From Amia ocellicauda (Eukaryota; Chordata; Actinopteri; Amiiformes; Amiidae): a stretch of DNA of 64,000 nt. The position numbers and the translations under genes are program-made. The stretch lies in the NCBI RefSeq assembly GCF_036373705.1, contig NC_089854.1:21225839-21289838 (forward strand). The letters are read 5' to 3'. Position 1 is the first letter of the stretch; every line of letters starts with the position of its first letter. Under the pieces are notes generated by a model. It made no database searches and was not told the origin of the DNA. It worked only from the letters and a program-made list of their open reading frames with translations. Positions 35,764 to 49,753 of the stretch are shown here, one piece after another.

Positions 35764-38724
35764 ATGGACCCGGAGAAGCCCGAGCTGCCCGACGGGGACG
35801 GGCTGTCGCCGGTGCTGCTGTACGGGGAGTTCACCGGCGCCCAGAACAGACGGACCCGGTTCGCGGTGCGGCTGACCGAGCGCCGGCTGAGCGCGCAGAG
35901 GATCGCCGCGGCACCTGCGGCGCGGAGTCAGGTGCTGCACAACCTGGAGGACTGCGTCGGCTGCCGGGCTTTCGCGGAGCAGGACGCCTCGGACTCGGGG
36001 GCTTATTTCTCTGCCTATTTCTACCCATTGAGGAGGCGGTGGATGAGCTCCGGGGCGGCCCGGCAGCGGGTCGAGCGCTGCTTTCGGGTGGCTTCGTCCC
36101 AGGACGCGCAGCTCAACCTGGCGGAGGCAGAGAGGTGGGCTCGGGCCATCCGCCAGGGCTGCAGCCGCCCGCGGCCGCACAGAGCAGGTGAGCGCCTCAT
36201 ATCCAGGAAGCATGTGAAACGCACACGTATATATGTTGCTATTGATGCATTTATTCACTTCCTCTTTCCTTTCTGACTAACTCACTCACTTACTTATTTT
36301 CCTGCTTGTTATACATTAGTTTAATTAATGAATGTAATTGTTCTCCAGCCTGTGTTAATGTTTAAGGTAACATTTGTGTTACTGTGTAACTGCCCGACCA
36401 CCCCTCCTCCACCTTTCTAGTTCTTAACCCGACAGTTAAACTTTATTTTTCAATCCACACATGATGTTGTGTAGCAGCTGCTGAGTAACAATGAAACAAC
36501 ACAGAAACACCATCGGAAACGGTCACCGCAGAGATCTGTGCCATGTCAGTAGACACACCTGCGTGTTTCTGAGCAACTAACTTTAATAGTCGTATAGTGT
36601 ATACACTATACATGTACTTTCTGTTTACCTACACGTATGACCATTTGATTTAACTACTAAACACAACGCTGTTTTTATTGTGTGTCATGTATTAAAGTAA
36701 TAACGAAAACATGGTAGATCCAAGTTAATTACATTAATCTTGGATTTTGTAGTCAGGATTCCAATCGCATTAGTAGCTATAATTTACCAAGCCACCCCAC
36801 AGAGTAAAAACCTTAACTCTTTGTAGTGGATTAAAATGTATGAAACACGTCCAGTCCTATATATAAATCAACAAACAAATACATACAAATAATAACACAA
36901 CCACAACACTGGGTAAATCCCAAAAGAAAAGCAGTCATGTCTACACAGAGAAGTCCTAAATCATTGTGGAGAGTACAATAGCCTCATATTTCCTCCCTCA
37001 AATAATCTCTCGGAAACCATCAGTGAAGCCCAAACTGTGTAAAGCACAATATTTTGCTCACTCCTTAATCCTGTCCCACAAACATCTTCTGAGATACTGG
37101 CCACTTGTGTTCTGATTTCGGCTGATCAACAATTTGGTTTCCTGGGGTTTCTCGTATTATGTTTTGGATCTGTTGGGCCCAGCTGTATCTGCACAGCAGG
37201 CCAGTGCTCGGTGAAAGACAATGTCATAATAGCCTTCTTCACATCGCGTTCAGTGTGCCAGAAAAAGGGCCCAGCGATACACCTCTGTGTCAATAATGCA
37301 TGAGTTCACTCATCACTTGAAACAGCGGCTCTGCCAGGGCATTCGTTGCTGCTGTGCTCCCTTGCAGGCCTGAATGAGCCATACCTGATCTCTCCCTGGT
37401 GCCCCTGTTGGCAAAGGAACCACCCGGGTAGATTTTAACCCTTTCCTCGTGGGATGTTTGTGCGGAGTAGTTCGTCCACTTTCTCATTAGTGAAGAATGA
37501 ATCACTTCAATTTTAATTGTAGGGTGCTTGCACATTATGCTTCATCAGCATGTTTTCAGCTGAGGGCACCTCCTGTAGACCAGCAGTAATCCACCCCTTT
37601 CCAGGAATTTTACACCTGCTTCTGAAAGGGAGTAGCACAAAAGGGCAACATCTGTTTTGTGTTTAGGAAAAGGGATTCAGAAAGATTGAGAACACACTGC
37701 TGTAGAGTCATGTTGTTAGTCATTTTATTTGAAGCTCAGCAATGTGATGAGATTTTCCCCTCACTGTGGGTTTCAAAAGCCGAGCTCAGCAAGCAGTCCC
37801 ACAGTGGGAAGCCTCAGTGGGCACACAGCTCATGCCAGCCATGGTATTTCACAGACCCAATTGTGTAGAGGACTGGTGACTGGCGATCACATGGCCTTTA
37901 AGCCATTACAGGGTCGTCTGGTGAGAGTGTTAGTCAGCCAGAGGAAAACTGCACCGTGGTCAGTTTTTCATGACTTGTGCACTTTGAGTGTGAAAGGCCA
38001 AGCCGCAGCCCCGATGAACTCGGAAACGGGCAGAATCGCAAACGCATCGTGTGCACGGCCAAGGGTGACAATCCACCGTTTCCTCCTGAACAGATGGGTG
38101 GGATATTATTCCCTTTATGAGTCGAAGCTAGTGGGTGTAGATACTTTACAGTTACAGCCTGTTATTGTAAATTTGGTGTCAGCTGTTCAGTACAGAAGGC
38201 AAGATACCCCACTGCCTTCATTAGGATTTGTAAGCTGCTTTTGTTGTTGGGCTGTAGGTTTTATTTATTTGTATTCGGAAGTAAAATCCCATTTATTTTG
38301 AGGGCCGAAGACGTTGGGTAATATGTATTGCAGAAGAAAATTAAAGTTCTCCCTTCGCTGGGCACAATTTAAAGCGGCCACTTCCGGTGTAGTCAGGTGT
38401 AGTGAGGGATCGAGGACAGCGGCAGCAGGGAGTTTGCAGGTGTCCATGGTTATGGAGCCTGGTGCTTTGGGCCAGGCGTAGTTCTGTCACACCACCCACC
38501 TGTCGGTAGGGTTGCGACCTTCGAGATAATTGGAAGGACTAATTTTTCCTCACCTCGGGTGCTGTGCAAAACACACAAGAAGTAAACAAGGTATTTTTAT
38601 CCCTGTAATGGACTAATTCATTAATGCTTCCAATTAGTTTCGAAGGGACTGACTAGAGGGCTTGCCAACAAACCGGCCTTCGCACAAAAGGCATGTTTTT
38701 AATCGGTAATAAACTGCAATGCCC

Positions 38725-38785
<61 letters not shown>

Positions 38786-41700
38786 CCATCTACTGGCTAA
38801 TGTCTCTAAAGGTTGTTTTCTTCTGGGGAATGAAAGACAGTCCATTTGCATTTATTTAACAGAAGCTCACAGACCGTCATAATGCAATGACATCATTAAT
38901 TTATTAGATTGTGTTAGCTTGCACGTTCCCGGGCAGCTGAGAATACAGTATTTAACAGAGTATATACATTTTAAATGAGTAACACAAGGTTAATAGAACC
39001 AAAGGGTAGAAAGAAAGGTTAGAGAACGTGCTTTTCCAGTTAGCAGGGATTGATTTACACTCCTGTGATCAATACACCACAGCTTACAGAAGCGTAGTGC
39101 GGAGAAAAGGCCGTAAACATCATTCGCAATGGAAGTTACATTCTTGCCGACAGACGTTGCTCATGCCGTATGCATCGAGGCGGTCCCCCTCATCCTCGGA
39201 GAACCGTCAATCCACCAGGATTCATTTTGTGTTCAATTAAACCTGACAGGCTATAGCCTAATCAAACCGAGGAGTGTGTAGGCTCTCTCTTCAGTCGTCG
39301 GTCACAGGATATGTTTCTCAGCCATGTAATGTAAAGTATTTAAGATCTTGCGCATCTTGAGTTGTATTAGTATTAGATGTGTTTTTTGGTTTGTTCTAGG
39401 CTGCAGTATAATCTAAGAATATATTAAATTGAAGTATAACATGATCCATATAGATATTGCCAGGCTTTTAAGTCATGCTAATATTTTAATAGAAGAATCT
39501 GGAATATTAGTTATATATACAAAAAAACAACTATAATTTTTGCTTTGTCTTAAAATCTGCACTAATTATACGGGTAGGACCACGTGGTTTGTGAGTCAAA
39601 AGTAAGGTTTGATTGATCTAAAGTCTCTACGCAATTCGGTTTCCTGTGTTACCAGATGCTTTGCTCACAGGCAGCACCACACGTTCAAAATACTTCCCTA
39701 TTCGTGACCCGAGAGGTCAAATGTGGTTTGCACTCTTGCAAGATAGGCATATACTGTATGTTACCAAATCCATGCTGGTATTCTTCTTCGACTTGACTTT
39801 GGACAGCCTCTCTTGCTATTGCACTTCTACTAACAGTAGCACTGACTCTATAAAGCAAACTGTATTCTCTTCATATCACTCAACTACTATTAGGCAAATC
39901 AGTGTAAAACTCTGATGTGTCCTGTTGTTTACTTAGTGCCATTTAACTGATCATTTATTTAGTCCTTCTGTCTGACTGTGTGTGAGTGTGAATCTGATTG
40001 CGTGTGAGTGTGTGTAAGAGTCTGTGTGTGTGTGATAGTGTAAGTGTTAAGTGTTAGTGTATGTATGTGTGTGTGTGGGTGAGTTTGTGTCTGTAAGTGT
40101 GAGTGTGTGAGACTGATTCTGATTGTGTGTGTGTGTGTGTTCCCCACAGCTCAGCCAAGTGCTGATGCTGCTGAGTTGCTTGGCTGTGACCGGAGCCCAG
40201 CAGGGAACACTCAGCCGCCCCCCGGACACTCGTCTCCTCTTCTCTGCAACGGATCTTGACATGCTGTCATGGCCCCTAACCCTGCCTCCACAGCGGCTTG
40301 TGCTCTTGTGCTCTTGCCCTCACCCTCAGTCCGCAGCCCATCTGTGTACCGAGTCTGAGTCACTGTCGTTCGCTTCGTGACTCAGGTCCTTGTTACGCAG
40401 TCGCATGACCCGCAGATGTGCTTCCCAATAACAAAGCTCCTCTTGTTAACCAGGGTGGCCCGATTCCCTCCAATGCCACCCATTTCTCACGACTTGCACG
40501 TCTTCCTCACTCACAGCATTAGCATATCTGTGGTGTCTCATCACCTGCCTTAGCAATCCTGTTTTCCCGGCAATGGGTGAATGAAATCCCTATAGAGAGG
40601 GCTTTTCCTGTCTGGAAAACAGCTAGGCTCTCCAGCAAAGACATAAGCTCTGTGGGAAGTGGCCGTGGTAGCCCAACGCAAGGCTGTTGTTTTTTCATGA
40701 CTCTCTTACCCTCTGTTCTCAAGAGAGGTATAGGGGGATGATGCTTTTCTGCTTAGATATATACAGTCCTCGGTGTGTGACACACTACGAACTCTGTACT
40801 GTACTAGATGTTTTGGGAGGGTGTTGCATTCTTCAATTGACTTCTCCTGGCCTCGCCTTGCTGTATAAAACAAATCTGAATGCCTTCTTTTTCCCTTCCA
40901 ATAGTTCTCTCGTTTTGAAGATACTCAAAATAAACCACACCGAAATCCCGAAACAGTAGGGGTTTTCAGACCGTGACCGTGTGTGTCATCGGCGCTGGCT
41001 CTGCTGTGATGCAGGGCGTGCCGTGCTCAGCCTGTGGCCATTTCCCCTCTCGTGGTGCAGAAACCCCTGACAGACGCTGCTTGGCACCCACTCAGCCCTG
41101 CAGCACAACGCTGGCTGGCGTCTGTCCAGCAGGGCCGCAGACCGTCCACTCTGGAGCTCTGACGAAAACAGGCTCGCGTCCCCTGACACTGATGGAGGGG
41201 CCCAGTCGTGGACCAGGACTGCTCAGACACCATGTCACTGATGTTTTTGTGCCACTACTAAAGTTACTGTCCTGGTAGCGTAAAGCACCGTAACACTTGG
41301 AAGCTGTAGCTGCTTTTATTCTGCGCTTGGCTCCTTGCCGGGAGTGACCAGTCTGCTTTTAATCATGTCTTGGTTGATGTGTCCCGACAAACTGCTTTTG
41401 TTTAATAACCTCCCTTGTTGATGATTATAATTTAAACTGCATTTAACTATAGTACGTTAATATAAAAACAATGTATGTCAAACAGTCAAATATATAGTGA
41501 CTATCGGTCTGTTTTCGGTCATCTTTTTCTTGCGAGTTCCTCCAATTTTCACCCTTAAAATAGAAGCAGTTGTGAAACATTATTGCTTTATAAAGATTAT
41601 TGCTTAATAGATACTTGCTGTAACCTGAAAATCAGCACACTTTTTATGAGGGGGTGGGGGGAAAGTTTGCCTGTTACACTACCTCCAGTAGTTGATAAGA

Positions 41701-44700
41701 TATACCTGTTCTGTTTGAAAGCAGGTCAAACTGAAATGCAGGCCGCTGTTACTATGGGGACAAAGACAGATAACCTCGGCTCACAGGTCGTGTTTCAGTT
41801 TAACTCAGACAAATAAAGCACAATATTGTCTCACTGTAAATATAACTTCTTCTGTTGTATTGTGATTCTATTTGATAATGCAAGGTAAACACTTCGCTTC
41901 TACTATATGAAACAAATAGAAAATAACAACTTCAAGTTAAACAAGAAAAAAAAAAGCAGGGCAGAGGGAATGGAAACAGTAGCGCTTTATCCGGCTGTGG
42001 GAGAGGTAGGGGAGTGTTTTCTGAAATCATCCACGATTGTAGGGCAAGACTGAGGAGAAATAACACATATGCATTCATAAAGCTGTCGGCTGAATGGCCC
42101 ATTCAGCTCAGTCACCCATCCAAAACCTTGGCATGCCAGGCCTCATTATGATCTACAGTCTTGGTGCCACTGCAAGGTAATTAGATCTGTAATTTGTCCC
42201 GATAATGGAGACGCTTCTTCGGCGCGCTGGAATTAAAATTTAAAGATGGGATAAAGTAATTCCATTAACTATCCATTCCATCTCTTGGGCTGTGCCGTAT
42301 GTGTATGTGATACCATTCCCAACTCACTGTGCTGTGTTTGAGATTAGAGACCATATGGCATAGGCTTGCAAAGTTTTGGGGGGGGGTAGTGTTTCAGATT
42401 AAATCCAGCCCAACATTAAAGTATACATAAATGAATGGCACAATCTGCCATTGTAGTAAAAGCAGAGAGGCTGCTATTGTGTGTCAGCCTGGTCACGCTT
42501 CGTGCATTTCTCCTACAGAGGCACCTGACAGTTCTGTTCTGAATTTCTGGGTTCTGCCTGGACAATAATTATTTGTGCTCTTAAAATAGGTGTACCTTTT
42601 AAATGGATCGCAGATATGTAGGAGGACATTAAACAAACAAACAAAGAATGTGTCTGGGTTTAGGCAATACCCCTGGTGTGGAATGAAATCTGAGTTTTTT
42701 TTTTTAAAGAAAAGAAAGAGAAAACGTGTCTTGACTGTGAGGTGCAATGTTGTGTGACCCGATCGGTATCTCTGCGTATTGCTGGGGCTGATGGGCAAGT
42801 TGCGGCCCGTGTCCGAGGCCCGTGTCTGAAACGGAAGTGGAGATAATTCTGCCCATTGACAGAAGCTGTGTGTGCAGACATTTTCACAATAAAGCAACCT
42901 CGAATATATTTATGAGCAAAATCAATCATTTTAAGTAACTTGTCAGGCCCAAAACAAACGGCAGTGCCCAGTATGATTAGTTACAATATTCTGGAAATGC
43001 CTTCAGCGCCGCTTGTGTACAAACCCCCATTATGCGGGAGACAATGCGTTATGTGTATGGCATTGGAAGCTGTTCAGATATTGTCTGTAGATGTTTTTTT
43101 TGCTTGCTCATTTGTTAGTTTTTCTGATTTTAACAGCTCGCAATGTTTTGTTCCACTATCGCTGGCTATTGAAAAGAGGGAGATTCGAGGGTGACTACTT
43201 GTCATTATGAATCTAATTTTTTTTTTTTTTTTTTGCTAAGCCGGGTGCTATTTCCGGGGGGGTGGCTATCTTAAAAACTAGACAGAGGGTCCTTGTGTGA
43301 CAGGAGAAGCTCAGCAGGGTCAAGTCCGGTGCCAAGGTCCTTCGCATTGCACTGTGCAGCTCAATTCATCCGGCAGTGCCCTGGCAGGCTCGACCTCCCA
43401 AGCATCCAATCAGCCCGGTGTGATGCATCTGCAGCTCATAAAGATTCTGGATTGGGAGCGATGGGCACGGAAGTCCTTTGTTTGGCCACAAAGCTGGTAC
43501 ATCTATGGCAGCTGCATTGCTAACTTCCCCTGCCAAAGGCCAAACCATCGAGACCATCGGGGTCTAGTGCGCTGCGCTCTTTATTAGTCGTTGAGGACAG
43601 CTCTGTGCCCCCCCCACCTCTATCCAGTAAACCTTGCAACTTTGTTTGTGAAAGTCTGCAGTTAAAAGATCTACTCTGACAGGCACTCCCCCAGTTCCAG
43701 TGTACATGTGGTTGTCCCGAGGTATTTTACCAAAGCCTGTTATTATCCAAAATTATATTCCCTCTTGGCTCTGCCCTTACGGAGTTTATCTTTGCTTGTG
43801 TTTTTATGCTTTTCAAGAAATCCCTAATAACTTATTTATTTTCTTTATATTTTCAGTTTTGTCTATAAAGCAATCGTAGGTACTTCTATTAGTTTCCTGG
43901 AGTTGTATTTAGCTGCTGTTTTCAGGTTAGTTCAGTCAGCACAAACAGTATGAGGATTGTGTGTTTTGGGGCACTGGTATTCAGTTGAGGACTTAAAACA
44001 ATGTCTTTGATAAACATCTGCCTGAAGAACGCTGACCAGCACCTATCATCGCATCAAATACAACGACAACTGTAACACACTCAGGCCTCTGTTAATTATA
44101 ATGCATGTGCTAAATCTGTATTTTAATTAGATGTAATCACTTCTGATAGATAAGACTGCAAACCAATTTCTATCTGAAGATATAAAAAGGCTTCTCCAAC
44201 TCACATCCTCAGTTCTTTTATTCATTAGATATGGGAAGAGGATTCAGGGTTAACCTTCATTACTTTTTTGTAATATATTTGTTACAACTGCACTGGTGTA
44301 TCTCTGAAACCATAGGACACACAGATTTATCAAACACTGAATGTGATGTGGTTGATCTCCGATAGCACATACCTGAGATAGCCTGTTAGATTGAATAAGC
44401 CCAGCATTTCTGTGACACCTTTTTGAGGCTTTCATCACTATTTAGTTTATCCCAGAAACATATATATTAATTTGGTGCTCTGATCCTGATCTCAGCAACA
44501 TGGATGTAAGAACATGATCGCAAACCAACGCACAGAATGAGAGTCTCAGATGAAAAGCTGACACGCATGTGCGAATATCGATGTCACCTGTCTCCGTCTC
44601 TCTGTTCTCTCCAGGGACACTGTACGACATGCTGCCGACACCCGGTCGTCTCCTGCTGCTGCTCAACCCCCACAGCGGGAAGGGACAGGGCCTCTCGCTC

Positions 44701-47700
44701 TTCAACAGCCACATCCAGGGGATGCTCACCGAGGCCGGCGTGCCGCACACACTCGTCGTGACAGGTTGGTGTCTCTTCCTCGGGGGAGGAGAGTTTTACA
44801 ATCTCGCTGTAAAGGTGCATTCGGTGAGAGCTGCGGAGTTGGAGTTTGCCATATGCTGAGTGTGGCCTCAGATTGTGCCACATATACAACTCTGTATCCT
44901 GGGGGGTGAGGTCTATTTAAAAAATAAAAAATGTAGATTGAGTGCCTAGCCTAGAAACCAGATGACTGAATGGGCAACCCAGGGACTCCCGGGAGAAACT
45001 GAAGTGTTGTGTGCCTCATTTAAGTTACAGATATTTATGTAAATAATTTGCAAAGGTTTTTTTCTCACAGACACATTTCATTAACATATACTCGGATTCC
45101 CAGCCTGGCCCGGCAGAATGTCTTATTTTTAAACTTCTTGTGCTCACCCCCGCCTCCCCATTCACCCCGACTGCACGGTATTGTTTGAAAGCTGAGCTGC
45201 TCTGGCCTGAAGCGGTGATTCAAGACTCTGTCTAATGCCAGGGGTTCGGGGGAAGTTTAGCAGCTGTATTGTAATAAAGAGGGACAATCTGATTACAGAT
45301 GCATCGCTGTATACCGTTGCCATCCCAGGCAAGGAGGGAATGTGGGTCACGGGAATCGTATCACTCACACTCGAGTCCATCCAGCACGCACTCGGAACAC
45401 ATTCGACAAGAGCACCTCGCCTCACGCCTTCAATTATGCATTTTGCTAAACTAACGACCTGCCTGGAAACACGTCTCTGCTTCCTACTAAAGACATTTAA
45501 ATATTAGGAATAATGCTTAGAATCTACACAATTATACTAGCAAATATTATTTTTTAATGTCCCCAGAGGTTGTTAGTGTTAGCTACAGTATGGGAGTCAT
45601 TTGTGTGGTCTCTAGTGCATCAATACCGATCCTACTGCTACAAAGAGCGAGAAATCGGTCAGATCTGTACTGACTGCCACACAGGAGCCCAGTCCAGGGC
45701 TCAGAACTGAGCCAGTGCCATGATTGCGGAGTCATCTGCATGCGTCCTATCACAAGAGTGGCCGATCGATTGACTAAAGACTCGCATTTATGCCCATTTT
45801 GGATTCTTGGCATAAAGAAAGGGGAGCGAGAAACGGACAGGAGCCTCAGTTTGCTAACTTTTTTATTTTTTTATTTAGGTTCTGCTAAAAAGCCAATAGC
45901 CTAATTGATTAATTAGCATAATGCCTAAAGTGCAATAAATAAACCGATGTGCCTGTGTCAGTACTGTTTTCAATTCCCACAGACTGAACATCCTCTTTGG
46001 TTTAAAATCAAGGGGACCGAGAGGAGGGGATGGAGGTTGTGAGAGTCGCAGGGGGTTAAGCTGTTAGTCTTTCAAATAACCGCAGTGAAAATAATCTGCA
46101 GCAGTGAAATAACAATGGCTAGACTTAGCTGCCCCCCCCCCCCCCCCCCACACACAACCACCACCAGTGAAAATTAGTCCCGTGAAAAGAACTGCAACAT
46201 AATGGGTTAGTCTCGCTTGGTGGAGCCCAGAACTGAATCCCAGAAGGTGAGCAGGTTAGGTTTTTTCTTGCCTTTCTTGCTCTGTTCTGGCTCCAGCTCT
46301 TGTTCTAGAAGAGAAGACACAGCCAGACTAGTGTTTTTGTCTTCCTTCATATTCGGCATCTGCAAATCCGCCCGTTTAAAACCTCACAAGCAGCCGCCGT
46401 GTTTGACCTGCCGTATTTGAGGAGCTGATGTGACTTGACTTCATAGTGAGACATCAATTCCTTGCATCTTCTGAGAGTTATCGATGCCCACGTGATCCCT
46501 CCTCTGTCCCAGCCCAGGAACTCGGCTGGAAAAAACAACAACAGTAAAACGCATAAAGACATCACCTTTCTGGGACATAGTTTTCCAACACTTATAATAC
46601 CACTTGAAACTAGTTCTCCTACGAGCTTTTGGCTCGAATGATTGTTACTAGTAATCACAGTCAATACTGGCATTGGTTTTAATCCCCGACAGTTCAGTAT
46701 CTCTGAGCTGTTCATCACGCAGGTTGCTTAAAGAACCGTCCTATTGGTCTACAGGACACTGTCAAGATAACCAGGCCTTACTGAAACGCTTACCTAAGCA
46801 CAGGTAGATCAAGAGAAGGATATTAGAGTCACTCCGATGTTATATTGAATGCTGTAAAGACCAGTTTGGTCCTCTCTTCCCCCTGTTGTGTATCATTAGC
46901 CATTATCCCTGTAGCTTTCGACCAGAACAAAGCGGAGTGTCACCCAGCTGTGCCTTCCAGCGTGATGCAGTGATGTCTTTGTCTGCAGACATGTCCCTCC
47001 CTCACCCCTTGTCTCACAGCTGCTCGCATTTCTCCCCCCCCCCCCCACAGAGCGTCAGAACCATGCCAGGGAGCTGGTGAGAGAGGCGGACCTGTCGCAG
47101 TGGGACGCCGTGGTCATCATGTCCGGGGACGGCCTCCTTTTTGAGGTGAGCAGCTGCCCGTCCACACTGGGCCCACGAAACCCACACCAATCAATCATAC
47201 GCTGCTTCGTATCCTCTCTTCCTCTTGTCGAGTGAAATTAAATGTATTTCCCTGCATGTATTCAGTCATGACAAACAAAACTAGTGTCGTAACAGCACTG
47301 TTTTGTGCTGCTCAGCTGTATTTATTTGAATATCACTGTATTACAAGTTAGTGTCCCAAAATAAAAATTAAAAATACAAGCCAAAGAAAAGCACACCGGA
47401 GTGACACGGTGGTGCTCTGAGGGGTTCTGGGCATTTGGGCAATAATCATCTCTCTGTGGCCCCCAGGTGGTCAATGGCCTGATGGAGAGGGAGGACTGGG
47501 AGACTGCCATCCAGACCCCACTGGGAATCCTGCCCGGGGGCTCGGGGAACGCCCTGGCGGCCTCCATCAACCACTACTCTGGGTAGGAGCTGCGGTCTTT
47601 ACAGCCTCATGCTGAGTTTCATCTGCAGCATGTCTCTGCTTTCCACACAGAGCTGGAAATGCTAATGAACCGCGTCAGGACAATAACACATCAGTGCAAA

Positions 47701-49071
47701 TAAACGAGTAGGCACCGGGTTCCTGTTTATAACTGGCAGTTTAAATAAAAGCTAAATAAGATCCTGGAGCCTTTGAAGGTCATTCGTGATGCTGGGTGTT
47801 TGTTTACAAGCGCATTTCCCTCATCAGCCAGTCCTGGTGACTGGAAACATCAGCCCCCTCTGCTGGAGATTCGCTTGAAGGACATTCGCTTTTCGGGATG
47901 AAAACCTTTGAACAGATCAAACGCACGTGCTTTGAATGCATACTCTTAAATGTCATTTGAAACGTTGGTCAGTTCTAAGGTGCTACAGGTTTAGAAATAC
48001 TTATGATCATCTTATAAAACCCAGGGTTATTTATTTCTGCTCGTCACTCGTGACCTGATATGAATGAACAGCTGAAATAATAAGTGTGGTCTTCACGAGA
48101 CAGGAAGCCCCCGAGGGCAGACTCTCTCCTCCTCTGCTCTTTCCCCCTGTGGGTTGCCGTTGTTTTCCGAGCGCCGCTCACGGTGATCTTGTCGCCGCAG
48201 GTCCCATGCCGTGACGGGTGAGGAGCTGCTGGTGAACTGCGGCTTCCTGCTGTGCAAGGGGCTGGTGTCCCGGCTGGACCTGGCATCGGTGCACATGGCC
48301 TCCAGCCAACGTCTCTTCTCCTTCCTGTCCCTGGCCTGGGGCTTCGTGGCCGACGTGGACACAGAGAGCGAGAAGTACCGGCACGTGGGGGCGGCGCGCT
48401 TCACGCTGGGCACTCTGGTGCGGCTGACCTCCCTGCGGCTGTACCGGGGCCGGCTGGCCTACCTCCCCGCCGAGGAGCCCCAGCTGCAGCCGCAGAGCCC
48501 GGCCGAGGGCTCCCCCCCAGCCCACGGCAGCTCCTTCTGCTCCTCTCTGCTGTGCCGCCCCGGGAAGGCCTCCTCCGACCAGAACGCAGCCCACACCCTC
48601 TACAACTCCTCCAACTCCAACAATGCCACCAAAGCCAAGAGCAGCGAGTCTCCACCGGCGGCGCTGCGTGGGCCGGACGACTCCCTACTGGTGCCTCTGG
48701 ACCAGCCGGTGCCGGGCCACTGGACGGTGGTGAAGGAGGAGGAGTTCGTGCTGATGCTGGCCATGTACCAGTCCCACCTGGCGGAGGACCTCTTCGCCGC
48801 CCCCGAGTCCACACTGTCGGACGGGCTGATCCACCTGTTCTACGTCAAGGCGGGGATCTCCCGGGCTGCCCTGCTGCGCCTCTTCCTGGCCATGGAGAAG
48901 GGGGTGCACTTGACCTCCAACTGCCCGCAGCTGGTCTATGTGCGGGTCAGAGCTTTCCGCCTGGAGCCCTTCACCCCCAAGGGTGTGATCACGGTGGACG
49001 GTGAGGTGGTGGAGTACGGCCCGGTCCAGGCACAGGTGCACAACGGGCTGGGCCGACTCGTCACCGGCTGA
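35764..49071 (+). CDS. sphk1: Sphingosine kinase, SPHK1 by neighbourhood (5 coding exons)
   Basis: Phosphorylates sphingosine to sphingosine-1-phosphate with ATP. Exons: 35764-36187, 44615-44764, 47051-47145, 47467-47582, 48201-49071. All are GT-AG and in phase, total 551 aa (human SPHK1 384, SPHK2 about 618-654). An N-terminal extension of about 140 aa (LLYGEFTGAQ..RFAVRLTERRLS) resembles SPHK2. The diacylglycerol-kinase-like catalytic domain starts at about residue 150: LLLLLNPHSGKGQ (nucleotide loop), SGDGLL loop with the catalytic Asp, GILPGGSGNALAAS, then SLAWGFVADVDTESEKYR. A 70-residue Ser/Pro-rich insert follows, then VPLDQPVPGHWTVV, AALLRLFLAMEKG and the C-terminal VDGEVVEYGPVQAQVH, again SPHK2-like. 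The usual His after the SGDGL loop is Phe here. Convergent with UBE2O, which favours SPHK1. PolyA signal at 50139-50144. Confidence 0.93.
38722..38784. repeat. Poly-C tract followed by (CA)n
   Basis: About 20 C followed by about 21 CA units in SPHK1 intron 1. Confidence 0.95.
39975..40141. repeat. GT-rich imperfect microsatellite
   Basis: Interrupted (GT)n/(GTGA)n sequence within SPHK1 intron 1. It ends at a polypyrimidine-free 'ccccacag' that mimics an acceptor. Confidence 0.85.
46132..46149. repeat. Poly-C tract
   Basis: A run of about 18 C in SPHK1 intron 2, followed by a short CA stretch. Confidence 0.95.
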
Positions 49072-49715
49072 CCGCGCTCGTGCACAGAGATGGTACGAGG
49101 AGTAAAGCGGTACTGTGATGGATCCAAAGGTGATAGTTTCATTTTTGTATTGTATATTTTCTGAACTGAAGCCCTGACAGTGCCAAAGTAGTGACCCTTT
49201 GGGATATTTATTATTCATTAATATTATTTTATAATCGGAGTCCTACGTTCGTCCTGCTTTGACAATGTCTCTTGCTGCTCGTTAGTGGAGCTGGGACGGA
49301 GGGGTCCCTGCCAGGATTGTCGGTGGTGCATCGCTCTGACGGGTGATGATTTAACCCTTTCTTTTTCCCGTCTTACCCAATAGCTGCTACACATTCATAG
49401 ATAACTGTATCCCCCTGCTTAGAGAAAAGCATGAATCAGTGATCTTACGAGTAGCACGAAGATCTGAGCTGCAGGTTGCGTCAGCTTCACAGCTGATAAT
49501 TACTTTCTTTAGGTTATATTATTTTTGCAGCGGCTGAGCGTTGACTATATTCCCGGAGAGTAATCAGTCTTGATTTAAAGGGTCCGTGTGCTAATCGTTT
49601 CTGAGTGAGGAAAGGGAGCTGGAGGTCAGATGTGACATTTTGAATAAGCTTCAGCCGCACACGAGTGCCCTGTCACTGAGCTGCAGAACCATCGAAACGA
49701 CTGAACTCCTACATC

Positions 49716-49753
<38 letters not shown>

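Larger units (their letters stand above)
36188..44614 (+). other. SPHK1 intron 1 (8.4 kb)
   Basis: Bounded by CACAGAGCAG/gtgagc and tctctccag/GG. It contains simple repeats (a C tract then (CA)n at 38722-38784, a GT-rich region at 39975-40141) but no coding exon I can support. The open frames at 37729, 40123 and 40973 do not resemble known proteins. Confidence 0.6.

Noticed and set aside
35505-36191. 228-codon open frame overlapping SPHK1 exon 1 in another frame
   Set aside because: GC-rich shadow of the SPHK1 exon; the SPHK1 frame is conserved and splices in phase.
40123-40380. Open frame preceded by an acceptor-like 'ccccacag' in SPHK1 intron 1
   Set aside because: It follows a GT microsatellite, has no homology to sphingosine kinase N-termini, and including it is not needed for the in-phase 36187/44615 junction.
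35764-49071. Assignment of the kinase gene as SPHK2
   Set aside because: Termini resemble SPHK2, but convergent adjacency to UBE2O and several catalytic-domain motifs favour SPHK1; kept as an alternative.
48252-49218. Long alternative and antisense frames over SPHK1 exon 5
   Set aside because: Side effects of high GC at third codon positions; low-complexity Pro/Gly/Arg translations with no homology.
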